The notes under the pieces were generated by a model. It did no database searches. It was not told the origin of the DNA and saw only the letters and a program-made list of their open reading frames with translations. Positions 8,830 through 16,713 of a DNA stretch of 64,000 nt are shown piece by piece; positions within the stretch are counted from its first letter, which is position 1, and every line of letters starts with the position of its first letter. This DNA is from Streptomyces sp. CB02959 (GTDB lineage Bacteria; Actinomycetota; Actinomycetes; Streptomycetales; Streptomycetaceae): NCBI RefSeq assembly GCF_002803155.1, contig NZ_NNBP01000034.1, positions 36,341-100,340 on the forward strand, given 5' to 3'. A program made the position numbers and the translations under genes.

Positions 8830-9086
8830 CTACCACCCGCCCGGGTCGAACAGGACCGCCAGATCGTCACGGGCACGGTAGTAGCCGAAGAGCATGATCA
8901 GTACGGACAACGTGCAGCGGAGGACCACCGAGACCCATGTCCCGGCCGTCACGCCCAACACCGCGACGGGCACGAACCAGGGCCAGACGGGCTCGCTGAC
9001 CACATGGCTGAGCGTCGGCCGCCGACACGCACCACTGGATGGCCAGACCGACCGCCACGGCGATGCCGGGGTCGAGCAGAAGGCGC
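8830..9086 (-). pseudogene. Membrane protein remnant
   Basis: Two minus-strand frames have to be joined to give a continuous hydrophobic protein: LLLDPGIAVAVGLAIQW, then WPWFVPVAVLGVTAGTWVSVVL and LSVLIMLFGYYRARDDLAVLF to a stop at 8830. The shift lies near 9010. It directly follows the DUF4184 gene in the same direction and may be the remains of a small membrane protein once co-transcribed with it. The family is not recognised. Confidence 0.45.
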
Positions 9087-9902
9087 CTACCCACGGACAG
9101 CCGCCCGCTGCCCGCTCGACCGCAGCCAGCCGTACAGCCGCCACGCCTGCCAGAGCGTCGCGTACGCCAGAATCCCGGTAACACCCCAGGTCACGCCCCG
9201 CAGCGAAGCGTCGACGGTCACGGTCCAGAAGTAGTCGAGCCCGGTCGGCATCTGCGCGGGCTGAAACGTGCGGTAGATGTCGATACGGGGATGGGCTACT
9301 TCCGTGGCGACGCCCGCCGCCACAGTGCCCAGCAACACTGCCCGAGCGGCGATCCGGGCCGCGCGCGGCAGGGTGGGCAGCAGCCCGTCGGGGTTCGTGG
9401 CCTGGGGAGCCGTCCGGTACCACGACCGGAACGCCAGGACCAGGACGACCAGCCCCAGCATCGAGAGCCCTTCCTGGACCAGCTGGGTGCCGCTGTAGCT
9501 GCCGACGAGCGGTGTGAGCCCCCAGTCGAAGTACCGGCCATGGGAGATGTCGTCGAACAGCAGGTGAGTGGCCGTTCCCAGGACGGCCGACAGCCATATC
9601 CAGCCGAACGTGGCAGGGCCGCGCAACCGGAACCCGGTGGTCGGCCCCGCGAGCCTGGCCCGCAGCCGGGGGCCGGCGAGATCGACCAGCGGGCGTTTGA
9701 GCAGCGTGTGGAAGACCGCCAGCATCAGCGCCGCCTGCAGCGGACAGAAGACGAGACCCGGAACCCAGTCGTGCATGCCGAGGTTCGGGAACGGCAACTG
9801 GTAGATGTCCGGAACCATCGAGCCGATCACCAGCGCGGACGGCACGAGTCTGCCTCTGAACAACGGGATGACGGCGGCAGGATGCACAAAGGTCGCAGGC
9901 AT
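9087..9902 (-). CDS. DUF4184 family membrane protein
   Basis: Start ATG at 9902 gives 271 residues beginning MPATFVHPAAVIPL, the signature of DUF4184, with GSMVPDIYQLPFP soon after and an internal TATHLLFDDISHGR His/Asp motif. About seven hydrophobic helices are visible. Members are uncharacterised integral membrane proteins; the conserved His and Asp residues resemble those of the metal-dependent hydrolase-like membrane family (YdjM/DUF457), but activity is unproven. A GGAGTG ribosome site precedes the start. It reads towards the two-component genes, so it is probably an independent unit. Confidence 0.85.
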   Translation of the reverse strand: MPATFVHPAAVIPLFRGRLVPSALVIGSMVPDIYQLPFPNLGMHDWVPGLVFCPLQAALMLAVFHTLLKRPLVDLAGPRLRARLAGPTTGFRLRGPATFGWIWLSAVLGTATHLLFDDISHGRYFDWGLTPLVGSYSGTQLVQEGLSMLGLVVLVLAFRSWYRTAPQATNPDGLLPTLPRAARIAARAVLLGTVAAGVATEVAHPRIDIYRTFQPAQMPTGLDYFWTVTVDASLRGVTWGVTGILAYATLWQAWRLYGWLRSSGQRAAVRG

Positions 9903-10264
9903 GCGGCACTCCGATCGACGTGAGGGATCTGGGTCCCTCCATCCTCGAAGCCCCCGACGGGCCGCCGTTCGCTCCAGGGGCGGAAACCGGCCCTGCACCT
10001 TCGGCATACGCTCCACCACGACGATGTGGCCCCAGGGCCAGTGCGCCACGGAGGGGAGAGAGGCACGGCGGGGAGAGGTTCGATGCGGACCCGGTGTCCA
10101 GCGGGGTGGTTCCCGCGGTGTGTCAGACCGGTCGGTGAACGCACCCCACCTCGTCGCCCTCGTTTGCGCCGGAGCCCGCTTCGAGGGTGGTCGCCTTGTC
10201 GAACTCCCTGAGATCCTCGCTGCCTGATCGAAGCCGCGAGGAACGGGGCGGCCGGCAAGTGCGG
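9903..10264. other. Gap without a supported gene
   Basis: It contains the promoter side of the DUF4184 gene and GC-rich sequence with only shadow frames. No hairpin, RNA or protein family was recognised. Confidence 0.4.
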
Positions 10265-10521
10265 GACTACTTCACGCGGGATGGCGGCGGTACAGCGCTG
10301 CCCGAAGGCCAAGAGCGAGAGCCTGCAGTTTCATTTCCTCGCGCCGCTGGGCCGTTGCGGATTCCGGGCGGGATCGCCAGTCGCAGTAGCCGGATCTGGA
10401 GACGCCGAGTCGGCCGCACATGAACTCGACGCTGTATGCGTGCTACTCCTCGGTGTCGAGCCGTATCTGGTCGATGAACTCGTACTTGCTTGCTAACGGG
10501 GATCCTTCGCGAAGTACGCTG
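10265..10521 (-). pseudogene. IS3-family transposase remnant (orfA end / orfB start)
   Basis: On the minus strand, next to the IS30 end, the sequence reads KAAYFAKDPR (typical orfA tail), then SKYEFIDQIR and VEFMCGRLGVSRSGYCDWRSRPESATAQRREEMKL in pieces, which is the HTH_21 start of an IS3-family orfB. A stop interrupts it, and the DDE catalytic part is missing. The IS30 insertion cut it on one side and an older deletion removed the rest. Confidence 0.75.
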
Positions 10522-11731
10522 CCTTAGATTCAACCGGTCAAGGCAACACTCTCGGCTGGTGTGCGGAATCCCAGGCACTTGCGTGGACGGTTGTTGAGCT
10601 TCGTCGCGATGGCGTCAAGGTCGTCCTGGCTGAACGTCGACAGGTTGGTGCCTTTGGGCAGGTACTGCCGGAGGAGCTTGTTGGTGTTCTCGTTGGTGCC
10701 GCGTTGCCAGGGACTACGCGGGGCCGCGAAGAACACGTCGACACCGGTGTCGGCGGTGAGCCGCTTGTGGGCTGCCAGTTCCATGCCGCGATCCCAGGTC
10801 AGCGTGCTGCGTAGTCGGGGGTCCATGCGTTCGTAGGTTTCGACGAGAGCGGGAACGACCACGGTGGTGTGGCGGCTGGCGAGTTTCACGACTGTGAGGA
10901 ACCGTGACTTCCGGTCGACCAGCGTGGCGACCTGACTGTTGTTCGAGCCGATCACCAGATCGCCTTCCAAGTGCCCGGATTCGCTGCGGTCCTCTGCCGC
11001 CCGGGGCCGCTCCTCGATCGGTCGGGCATCGGTGATCTGTGAGCGCCACTGGCCTTTCACCGTGTGGCGCTTGTTCTTCCGGATCGGGCGGCCAGTCCGC
11101 AGGCGCTTGCACAGCTCACGCGGGATCACTTTCCAGCGGGTGGTGTAGACCGATCGGTAGATCGTCTCGTGGCTGATCCGCATGACGGGTTCGTCACCGT
11201 GATGCCGACGCAGGTGGCCGACGATCTGCTCGGGCGACCACTCCTCTTCCAGTAGCCTCACCACCGTCTGCCTCAGGGCGGGTCTGCGGGCGAGGAGGCA
11301 CTGCTTCGGGCGTCGAGCGCGATCAAGTGCGCGCTCCTGTGCAGCGATTGCCCGGTAAACATCGCGTCCGCCGTTGTTGTTGACTTCACGGCTGATCGTC
11401 GACACCGCGCGTCCCAGGAGGCCGGCGATCGTCCGGTAGGACTCACCGGCACAGAGCCGGCGCGAGATCTCCTCCCGTTCGTCCATGGTCAGGCTTCCGG
11501 CCCGCGTCTTGCGGGATTCGGGAGCGATCCCTCCGTGGTGCTTGAGGACGGTGAACACCGAGCCCGGCGGCTTGCCGATCTGCCTGGAGATGACGCTGAT
11601 CGACTCCCCGGCCCTCCACCGTCGCCACAAGTCTGCCTTCATCTCGTCCGACATCCCCGGCCGACCCAGTCTCGCCACGTATACCGCCCTCAACCAGCAC
11701 TGTTGCTCTGACCGGATGAATCTAAGGCGGC
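10521..11731 (-). mobile_element. IS30-family insertion sequence
   Basis: Terminal inverted repeats: the left end reads CCTTAGATTCAACCGGTCA, and the right end read inward is CCTTAGATTCATCCGGTCA, with further matching bases inside (GCAACA). The element is about 1.2 kb with one intact transposase gene. It sits inside the 5' end of a serine hydrolase gene and beside an IS3 remnant, so it is a late insertion in older debris. Confidence 0.88.
10530..11678 (-). CDS. IS30-family transposase
   Basis: With GTG 11678 as start the protein has 382 residues, the usual size. An N-terminal HTH (DEREEISRRLCAGESYRTIA, TISREVNNNGG) is followed by the DDE integrase core: Asp in LEGDLVIG, Asp in TWDRGMELA and Glu in GTNENTNKLLRQY, closing with NNRPRKCLGFRTP. 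A longer frame from 11939 exists because the element fused in frame to the start of the disrupted serine hydrolase gene, which is discussed separately. It should catalyse transposition and looks intact. Confidence 0.93.
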   Translation of the reverse strand: MARLGRPGMSDEMKADLWRRWRAGESISVISRQIGKPPGSVFTVLKHHGGIAPESRKTRAGSLTMDEREEISRRLCAGESYRTIAGLLGRAVSTISREVNNNGGRDVYRAIAAQERALDRARRPKQCLLARRPALRQTVVRLLEEEWSPEQIVGHLRRHHGDEPVMRISHETIYRSVYTTRWKVIPRELCKRLRTGRPIRKNKRHTVKGQWRSQITDARPIEERPRAAEDRSESGHLEGDLVIGSNNSQVATLVDRKSRFLTVVKLASRHTTVVVPALVETYERMDPRLRSTLTWDRGMELAAHKRLTADTGVDVFFAAPRSPWQRGTNENTNKLLRQYLPKGTNLSTFSQDDLDAIATKLNNRPRKCLGFRTPAESVALTG

Positions 11732-11939
11732 TTTTTTCAGGAAGGTAACTTCCATCTCTAGCCTCGAAGACTGTGTCCGGCCGCATCGGGATGTCCGGCC
11801 GAGCGGGGTCGAGGACACCGACGGTTCCTACGGCCTTCATGCCCGCGGCGTCGCCGATGGCCCACACCGCACCGGGGTAGACCTGGTCGCGGACGCCGTC
11901 CGCCACCAGCTGCTTGATCGTCTCGGTGCTGTCTGCCAC
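11732..11939 (-). pseudogene. Serine hydrolase (class C beta-lactamase-like), N-terminal fragment
   Basis: ATG 11939 starts MADSTETIKQLVADGVRD, then YPGAVWAIGDAAG and RPDTVFEA, the typical N-terminus of actinobacterial class C beta-lactamase-type serine hydrolases, just ahead of where the catalytic SxTK would lie. The gene is cut by the IS30 element after about 60 residues and the catalytic part is not in the window. It may have been an esterase, DD-peptidase or beta-lactamase. Confidence 0.75.
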
Positions 11940-12010
11940 AGAGCATCTCCGATGTCGCGGTGCGGGCCCGGCTTGTCAGCGTAGTGACCGTGCCGGGCCC
12001 GGGCGGGGAA

Positions 12011-12240
12011 CTACGGCGGGGTGGTCAGCTGATCCGGTGGCCCAGCTCGGTCAGGGCCTTGGCGGTGGCGCTGAGCGGGTACCGGGCCGCGTTGCTTCGC
12101 CCCGGCCTTCCGCAGGGCAGCCAGCAGCCCTGGGGTCGTGCGGAGCCGGTCGATGTCCCGGGCGAGAGCGGCGGGGCGGGTGAAATCGGCTTGACACTTG
12201 CCGGATAACGACACGAACAGGTGTCCACTCCTCGGGGCAA
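12011..12240 (-). pseudogene. Small unknown protein, frameshifted
   Basis: One minus-strand frame reads ALARDIDRLRTTPGLLAAL and stops making sense; the next frame gives PLSATAKALTELGHRIS and a stop at 12025. Joined, they look like the C-terminal 60 residues of a real, helix-rich protein with a one-base shift near 12095. The family is not recognised. Confidence 0.35.
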
Positions 12241-12300
12241 GGTCCGGTCACCATCGTCGCCGCATCAGGCGGGCACTAGCCTGCGTTCACGCCGAGGCAG

Positions 12301-12337
12301 AAGGGCGTCCAGGCCCTGATGGGACTTGGACGCCCTT
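12301..12337 (-). terminator. Hairpin downstream of the PBP operon
   Basis: Perfect 11-bp arms AAGGGCGTCCA (12301-12311) and TGGACGCCCTT (12327-12337) with a 15-base loop lie 130 bases downstream of the end of the penicillin-binding protein gene. A T run follows on the minus-strand side only weakly (AAGGG at the arm). Confidence 0.65.
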
Positions 12338-12466
12338 GCGGGAACCCGGGCGGGGCGTTGACCAGGGCCCTGTCGCGGGCGTCCTCGGCCGGGTCGCGGC
12401 CCGGCTCCCGCTCCGCCGTCTGGTCGGCGCTCAACTCTTGTGTCCGGGTGCCGGACTGGCGGTCGG

Positions 12467-13942
12467 CTACTGGTGATCCAGAACGGCCTTCATGACCGCC
12501 TTGGCGATGGGTGCACCCAGTCGGCCACCGGCGATGTCCGAACGGGAGATGTCCATGTCCTCGGGGTCGACGAGAACGGCGACCGCGACCGGGGACGACC
12601 CGTCCGGCAGTTTCGCGTAGGAGACGAACCAGGCGTAGGGACGCTCGTCACGGACGTCGGCACCGTGCTGGGCGGTGCCTGGTTTGCCGCCGACTGTGAC
12701 GCCCTCGATCCGCACCTTGTCGCCTGTGCCGTCGGTCACCGTGTACTCCATCATCTCCTGCACCTTCTTCGCGGTGCCCTCGGAGACAGCCTGGTTCAGC
12801 ACCTCGGGTTCGGTTTTCTCGACCGTGGAAAGGTCGGCGCCGTGCAGTTCGTCGACCATGTACGGCTTCATCACCTTGCCGTTGTTGGCAAGTCCGGCGG
12901 TGACCATGGCCATCTGGAGCGGGGTGCCGGCCAGGCTGCCCTGTCCCATGCCGGTCAGCGCGGTCTGCGGCTTGTCCAACTCGCCGGGGTAGTCGCTCGC
13001 GACCGTGCGCACGGGGGCGAAATGCTCCTTGTTGAAGCCGAACTTCTCGGCCGTTTCGCGCATCTTGTCCCTGCCGGTCTTGAGCGCCGCGTCGAGGAAG
13101 ACGTTGTTGCACGACCACTGCATGGCGGTCTTCATCGAGACCCGGTCGCACTGGGAGTCGGGGACGACGTTGCCGATTTTCGTCGTGCTGAGCGGAAGCT
13201 GGTAGGGAGCCGGTGCTCCAGACGAGGCGTAGATGTCGGTGACGGCGCCGCTTTCGAGGGCGGCCGCCGCTGTGAGGATCTTGAAGGTGGATCCGGGCGG
13301 GTAGGTCTCGCGGATCGCACGGTTGCTGAGCGGCTTGTCCTTGTCCTTGTCCAGCTTCTGGAACACCTCTCCCTCCTTGCTGGACATACCAGCGAAGACG
13401 GAAGGGTCGTAGGACGGCGTACTCGCCATGGCCAGGATCTTGCCGGTGCGCGGGTCCAGAGCGACTACGGCGCCCTTGGCGTTCAAGTCCGTCAGCCCTT
13501 TGTAAGCGGCCTTCTGCGCTGCCGGGTCGATCGTGGTGACGACATTGCCGCCCCGGGGCTTCTCGCCGGTCAGCGCGGCCAGGGGCCCGGTGTACAGCCG
13601 GCCGTCCTTGCCGCTCAGCAGGTCGTTGTGAACGCCTTCCAGCAAGGTCGCGCCTTGTGCCTGGGAGAAGTAGCCCGTGATCGGCGCGTACATCGGGCCG
13701 TCCTTGAAGACGCGCTTGTACTTGAGGTCCGAGTCGGGCGTCGCCTCGGAACCGGTGATGGCTTCTCCTCCGACGATGATGTCGCCACGAGGCTGCGAGA
13801 ACGCCTCGATCTGCACCCGCCGGTTGTGCGGGTTGTCGGCCAGGGTGTCGCCTTTGAAGAACTGCAACCACGTCGCCCGGAGCAAGACGGCCATGACCAG
13901 GAACCCGGAGAAGACGGCTATGTGTCTGATCGGTCGGTTCAT
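12467..13942 (-). CDS. Penicillin-binding protein 2 (class B transpeptidase) with KPG instead of KTG
   Basis: 491 residues: one N-terminal membrane anchor (IAVFSGFLVMAVLLRATW), a short pedestal domain (PRGDIIVGGEAITGSE), then a transpeptidase domain. Catalytic motifs are S218-T-F-K221 (PGSTFK), S277-C-N279 and, at 420-422, K-P-G where the family has K-T/S-G; the codons are AAA CCA GGC. It resembles the PbpA type of Streptomyces, which cross-links peptidoglycan outside the membrane. The Pro replaces the residue that lines the beta-lactam pocket, so reduced drug binding or loss of activity is possible. It is second in an operon, 67 bases after another PBP gene. Identity is firm; the effect of the substitution is inference. 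Confidence 0.93.
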   Translation of the reverse strand: MNRPIRHIAVFSGFLVMAVLLRATWLQFFKGDTLADNPHNRRVQIEAFSQPRGDIIVGGEAITGSEATPDSDLKYKRVFKDGPMYAPITGYFSQAQGATLLEGVHNDLLSGKDGRLYTGPLAALTGEKPRGGNVVTTIDPAAQKAAYKGLTDLNAKGAVVALDPRTGKILAMASTPSYDPSVFAGMSSKEGEVFQKLDKDKDKPLSNRAIRETYPPGSTFKILTAAAALESGAVTDIYASSGAPAPYQLPLSTTKIGNVVPDSQCDRVSMKTAMQWSCNNVFLDAALKTGRDKMRETAEKFGFNKEHFAPVRTVASDYPGELDKPQTALTGMGQGSLAGTPLQMAMVTAGLANNGKVMKPYMVDELHGADLSTVEKTEPEVLNQAVSEGTAKKVQEMMEYTVTDGTGDKVRIEGVTVGGKPGTAQHGADVRDERPYAWFVSYAKLPDGSSPVAVAVLVDPEDMDISRSDIAGGRLGAPIAKAVMKAVLDHQ

Positions 13943-14009
13943 CGTTGTCCCGTCGAGGTCGTGGGGTGGGTACGGTCGAGTGGGCCCGTGCGGTCCGGGG
14001 CGCGTGTCG

Positions 14010-15659
14010 TCATGACGGGTCGGCGGGGACGTCGGAGAGAAGGCTGCGGACGACGGGCCCTGCCGAGGCGCCGCCGGTCTTCCCCTGCTCGACGACGCAG
14101 GCGATGGCGACGTTGCCGCGGTGGGCCACGATCCAACCGTTGTTGGGGGCGCCCTCGGTGACCTCGGCGGTGCCGGTCTTCGCGCCGATGCCGCCGGGCA
14201 GGCCGTCCAGGACCTTCGCCGTGCCGTCGGTGACCGTGGCGCGCATCATCTCCCGCAGTTGTTCGACCACGTTCTGCGGAAGCTTGGAAGTCGTCGTCGT
14301 GTCCTTGTTCCCCCGCGTGATCGTGGGCTGGTGGAACGTGCCGGAGACCGCGGTCGCGGTGACGGACGCCATGATCAGCGGATTGGCCAGCACCCTGCCC
14401 TGCCCGATCATCGAGGCGGCCTTCTCCGTCTCGTCGCGGGGTGCTGGAACCGACCCGTCGAACGACGGGATGCCGGTGTGCCATTCCTGGCCGACGCCGA
14501 AGTACTTCCTGGCGACGTCACCGAGTTCCCGGTCACCGAGCTTGTCGCGCAGGCTGATGAAGGCGGTGTTGCACGACTCGGTGAAGTCCTTGAGGAACGT
14601 CGCGTTGCGGTGTTCGGACGTCTCGACGTTGTGGAACTCCTTGCCGACGGTGAGGTACTTGGGACAGTCCACGATGTCCTCGGGCTTGACCGCGTCCTTG
14701 AGCATCAGCGCACCGGTGGTGACGATCTTCCAGGTGGAGCCGGGTGCGTAGGTGCCGGAGATGGCGCGATTGAACCCGGAGGGGGAGTTCGCCACGGCCA
14801 GGATCTCGCCGTTGTCGACCCGTAGGGCGACGAGCGCGGCGTTCTTGCCGCCGGACTTGGCGGCGAGCGCCTTCTCGGCAGCGGTCTGCCAGGTGGAGTC
14901 GACCGTGGTCCCGATCGGTCGGTCGCCGGGCTGGGAGGGCTTCTTGCCGAAGGTGGCCTCGGTGTCCTTGACCTCTCCGGTGGCGCGGTCGACGCGCTGG
15001 ATCGCACCCCGTGGGCCGGCTCCGGCGGCGCGGGCGACCTGTGAGAGCACGGGCCCCAGGGAGGGGTGTGTGTCCTTGGACAGCGCACGGCCCGCACGGT
15101 CGGTGACCTTGGGCCCGTCGGTGCCCTCGCGGTCCAGCCGGAACTTCTCCGTGTCGCTCAGGTGAGGGTGGACGAGGGAGAGCGTCCAGGCCACTTTCCA
15201 GGAGCCGTCGTCCTGCTTGCGCAGGGGAAGGGTCGCGTCGTAGGTCCACGTACCGAGGTCGGCGACGGGCATGTCGGCCGTGAACGGAACGCGGACGGTG
15301 CCATCCTCGGTGACGGTGGCCGCATGTGCGGTCAGGGCCGGTTTGTCGATGCGGAGTCCGGTGGTGAAGTTGCGCAGCACTTCCTGGGCCTTGCCGGGGC
15401 TGGTGGTGCGCTCGCCCGCGTTCGACAGCCGCCCCTCGGCCCAGTCGACCAGGAAGGCCCGCGCCTGGGCCGTGGCGTCGGGGTCTGGAACGGGTGAGCC
15501 CGGGGCGAAGGGGCCCCATTCGGCGAGGTAGGCACCGCCGGTGGCAATGGCGAGTGCCAGGGTCGTCGCGCCGGCCGTCCGGATCATCGGGGCGGCCCTA
15601 CGGCGCGTTGGGGCGGGGGGTTCGGCTTCGGCCATCAGCGGACCGTCGTTTGTGCTCAC
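14010..15659 (-). CDS. Penicillin-binding protein with MecA-like N-terminal domain
   Basis: GTG 15659 gives 549 residues; ATG 15635 is an alternative, and neither has a good ribosome site. A short cytoplasmic start is followed by a membrane anchor (TLALAIATGGAYLAEW), an NTF2-like MecA_N domain (ARAFLVDWAEGRL, LRKQDDGSWKVAWTLSLVHP), a PBP dimer-type segment and a transpeptidase domain with SxxK (PGSTWK, Ser about 308), SxN (SCN) and intact KTG (GAKTGTAE). It is a monofunctional class B transpeptidase of the PBP2a-like type common in actinobacteria. It is first in the operon with the KPG-type PBP and divergent from LysR/beta-lactamase-like genes. This context suggests a part in beta-lactam tolerance, which the sequence does not prove. 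Confidence 0.92.
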   Translation of the reverse strand: MSTNDGPLMAEAEPPAPTRRRAAPMIRTAGATTLALAIATGGAYLAEWGPFAPGSPVPDPDATAQARAFLVDWAEGRLSNAGERTTSPGKAQEVLRNFTTGLRIDKPALTAHAATVTEDGTVRVPFTADMPVADLGTWTYDATLPLRKQDDGSWKVAWTLSLVHPHLSDTEKFRLDREGTDGPKVTDRAGRALSKDTHPSLGPVLSQVARAAGAGPRGAIQRVDRATGEVKDTEATFGKKPSQPGDRPIGTTVDSTWQTAAEKALAAKSGGKNAALVALRVDNGEILAVANSPSGFNRAISGTYAPGSTWKIVTTGALMLKDAVKPEDIVDCPKYLTVGKEFHNVETSEHRNATFLKDFTESCNTAFISLRDKLGDRELGDVARKYFGVGQEWHTGIPSFDGSVPAPRDETEKAASMIGQGRVLANPLIMASVTATAVSGTFHQPTITRGNKDTTTTSKLPQNVVEQLREMMRATVTDGTAKVLDGLPGGIGAKTGTAEVTEGAPNNGWIVAHRGNVAIACVVEQGKTGGASAGPVVRSLLSDVPADPS

Positions 15660-15703
15660 ACGGCGAGGAGAGCAGCAGCCCACACCGTTTGTCCAAGTTT
15701 CTT

Positions 15704-15736
15704 ATCAATGTCAGATTGATTAAAAAACGCTATACT
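15704..15736 (+). promoter_or_regulatory. LysR-type operator and likely leaderless promoter
   Basis: A perfect palindrome ATCAAT-GTCAG-ATTGAT (15704-15720) lies between the divergent PBP and LysR genes, of the dyad form used by LysR regulators. TATACT at 15731-15736 is a near-consensus -10 box only 8 bases before the LysR ATG at 15745, so the mRNA would start at or next to the start codon. The whole 60 bases are far more AT-rich than the flanks. Confidence 0.65.
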
Positions 15737-15744
15737 TGCTGGTC

Positions 15745-16713
15745 ATGGACCTGATTCGGCACCTGGAATGCTTTGTGACTGTTGCAGAAGAGTCACATTT
15801 CGGCCGTGCCGCAGCGCGCCTGGGCATCGCCCAGCCACCGCTCTCGCAGCGCATCCAGCGTCTGGAGCGCGAACTGGGGTTGCGCCTGTTCGAGCGCACG
15901 AGCCGGCAGGTGACGATCACCAAGGCCGGAACGCTGCTACTGGACGAGGCACGCGAACTGCTCACCCGGTCCGAGGCCCTCATTGCCACCGCCCGCCGCA
16001 TCCGGGACGGGGAGGCCGGGCTGCTGCGCGCCGCGCTGCCGCCGGACATCGCCGGCGAGACCGTCGCCGCGATCCTGGCGGGCTTCCGGCAGCGCCACGC
16101 CGGTGTCGAACTGGAGCTGCACGAGCTGCCCACCGCCCAGCAGCTCACCCGGCTCGCCTCGCACGATCTGGACGTCGGGCTCATCCATCACCCCTGCGAC
16201 ATCTCCGGCCTCGAGCTGGGGCCGGTCCTGCGCCGCGAGGTCGGCGTGCTGCTCCCGCGCCATGCGCCCGCTGCGGCACTGGACACGGTCACGCTCGCCG
16301 CCCTGGACGGGCACGACCTGGTCATCTTCCCCCGCTCCGGTGCTCCGGCGCTCTACGACGACATACTGACCACCTGCGCACGCAACGGCTACACGCCCAC
16401 CGTCGTCCGGCAGGGCCAGGGCGCCAGCTTCGTTCGCGGTCTGATCCTCTCGGCGGGCGCCGTCGCCTTCAGCCCGACGGACGCCCACAGCACGCACGCC
16501 GCCGAAGGGGACCCGGACGTCATCTGGCGCCCCCTTGCGGGCGCTCCCCTGACGTGGCGACACTCCGTCGCCTGGCCCCGAGGGCGTAGCGACGCCGCCA
16601 TCACGTCCTTCACCGAAGCGACCACACGCGCCCTACTGGACGCGGCCGCAGGTGGCGCGGAGGAACCCGCGCGGCCGCTCTACATGCGCCCAGCATCGGA
16701 GTACTGGCTGTGA
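15745..16713 (+). CDS. LysR-family transcriptional regulator
   Basis: 322 residues from ATG 15745. The N-terminal winged HTH is typical (HLECFVTVAEESHFGRAAARLGIAQPPLSQRIQRLE, residues 5-40 region), followed by a two-lobed effector domain with GLIHHP and LPRHAP segments. It overlaps the start of the beta-lactamase-like gene by 4 bases (GTGA), so the two are translationally coupled. It is divergent from the PBP operon with one palindromic site between. By analogy with AmpR-type circuits it may control both directions in response to a cell-wall signal; the effector is unknown. Confidence 0.93.
   Translation: MDLIRHLECFVTVAEESHFGRAAARLGIAQPPLSQRIQRLERELGLRLFERTSRQVTITKAGTLLLDEARELLTRSEALIATARRIRDGEAGLLRAALPPDIAGETVAAILAGFRQRHAGVELELHELPTAQQLTRLASHDLDVGLIHHPCDISGLELGPVLRREVGVLLPRHAPAAALDTVTLAALDGHDLVIFPRSGAPALYDDILTTCARNGYTPTVVRQGQGASFVRGLILSAGAVAFSPTDAHSTHAAEGDPDVIWRPLAGAPLTWRHSVAWPRGRSDAAITSFTEATTRALLDAAAGGAEEPARPLYMRPASEYWL

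Noticed and set aside
12440..14161. 573-residue plus-strand frame across the PBP gene
   Set aside because: Antisense shadow of a well-supported PBP with SxxK and SxN motifs.
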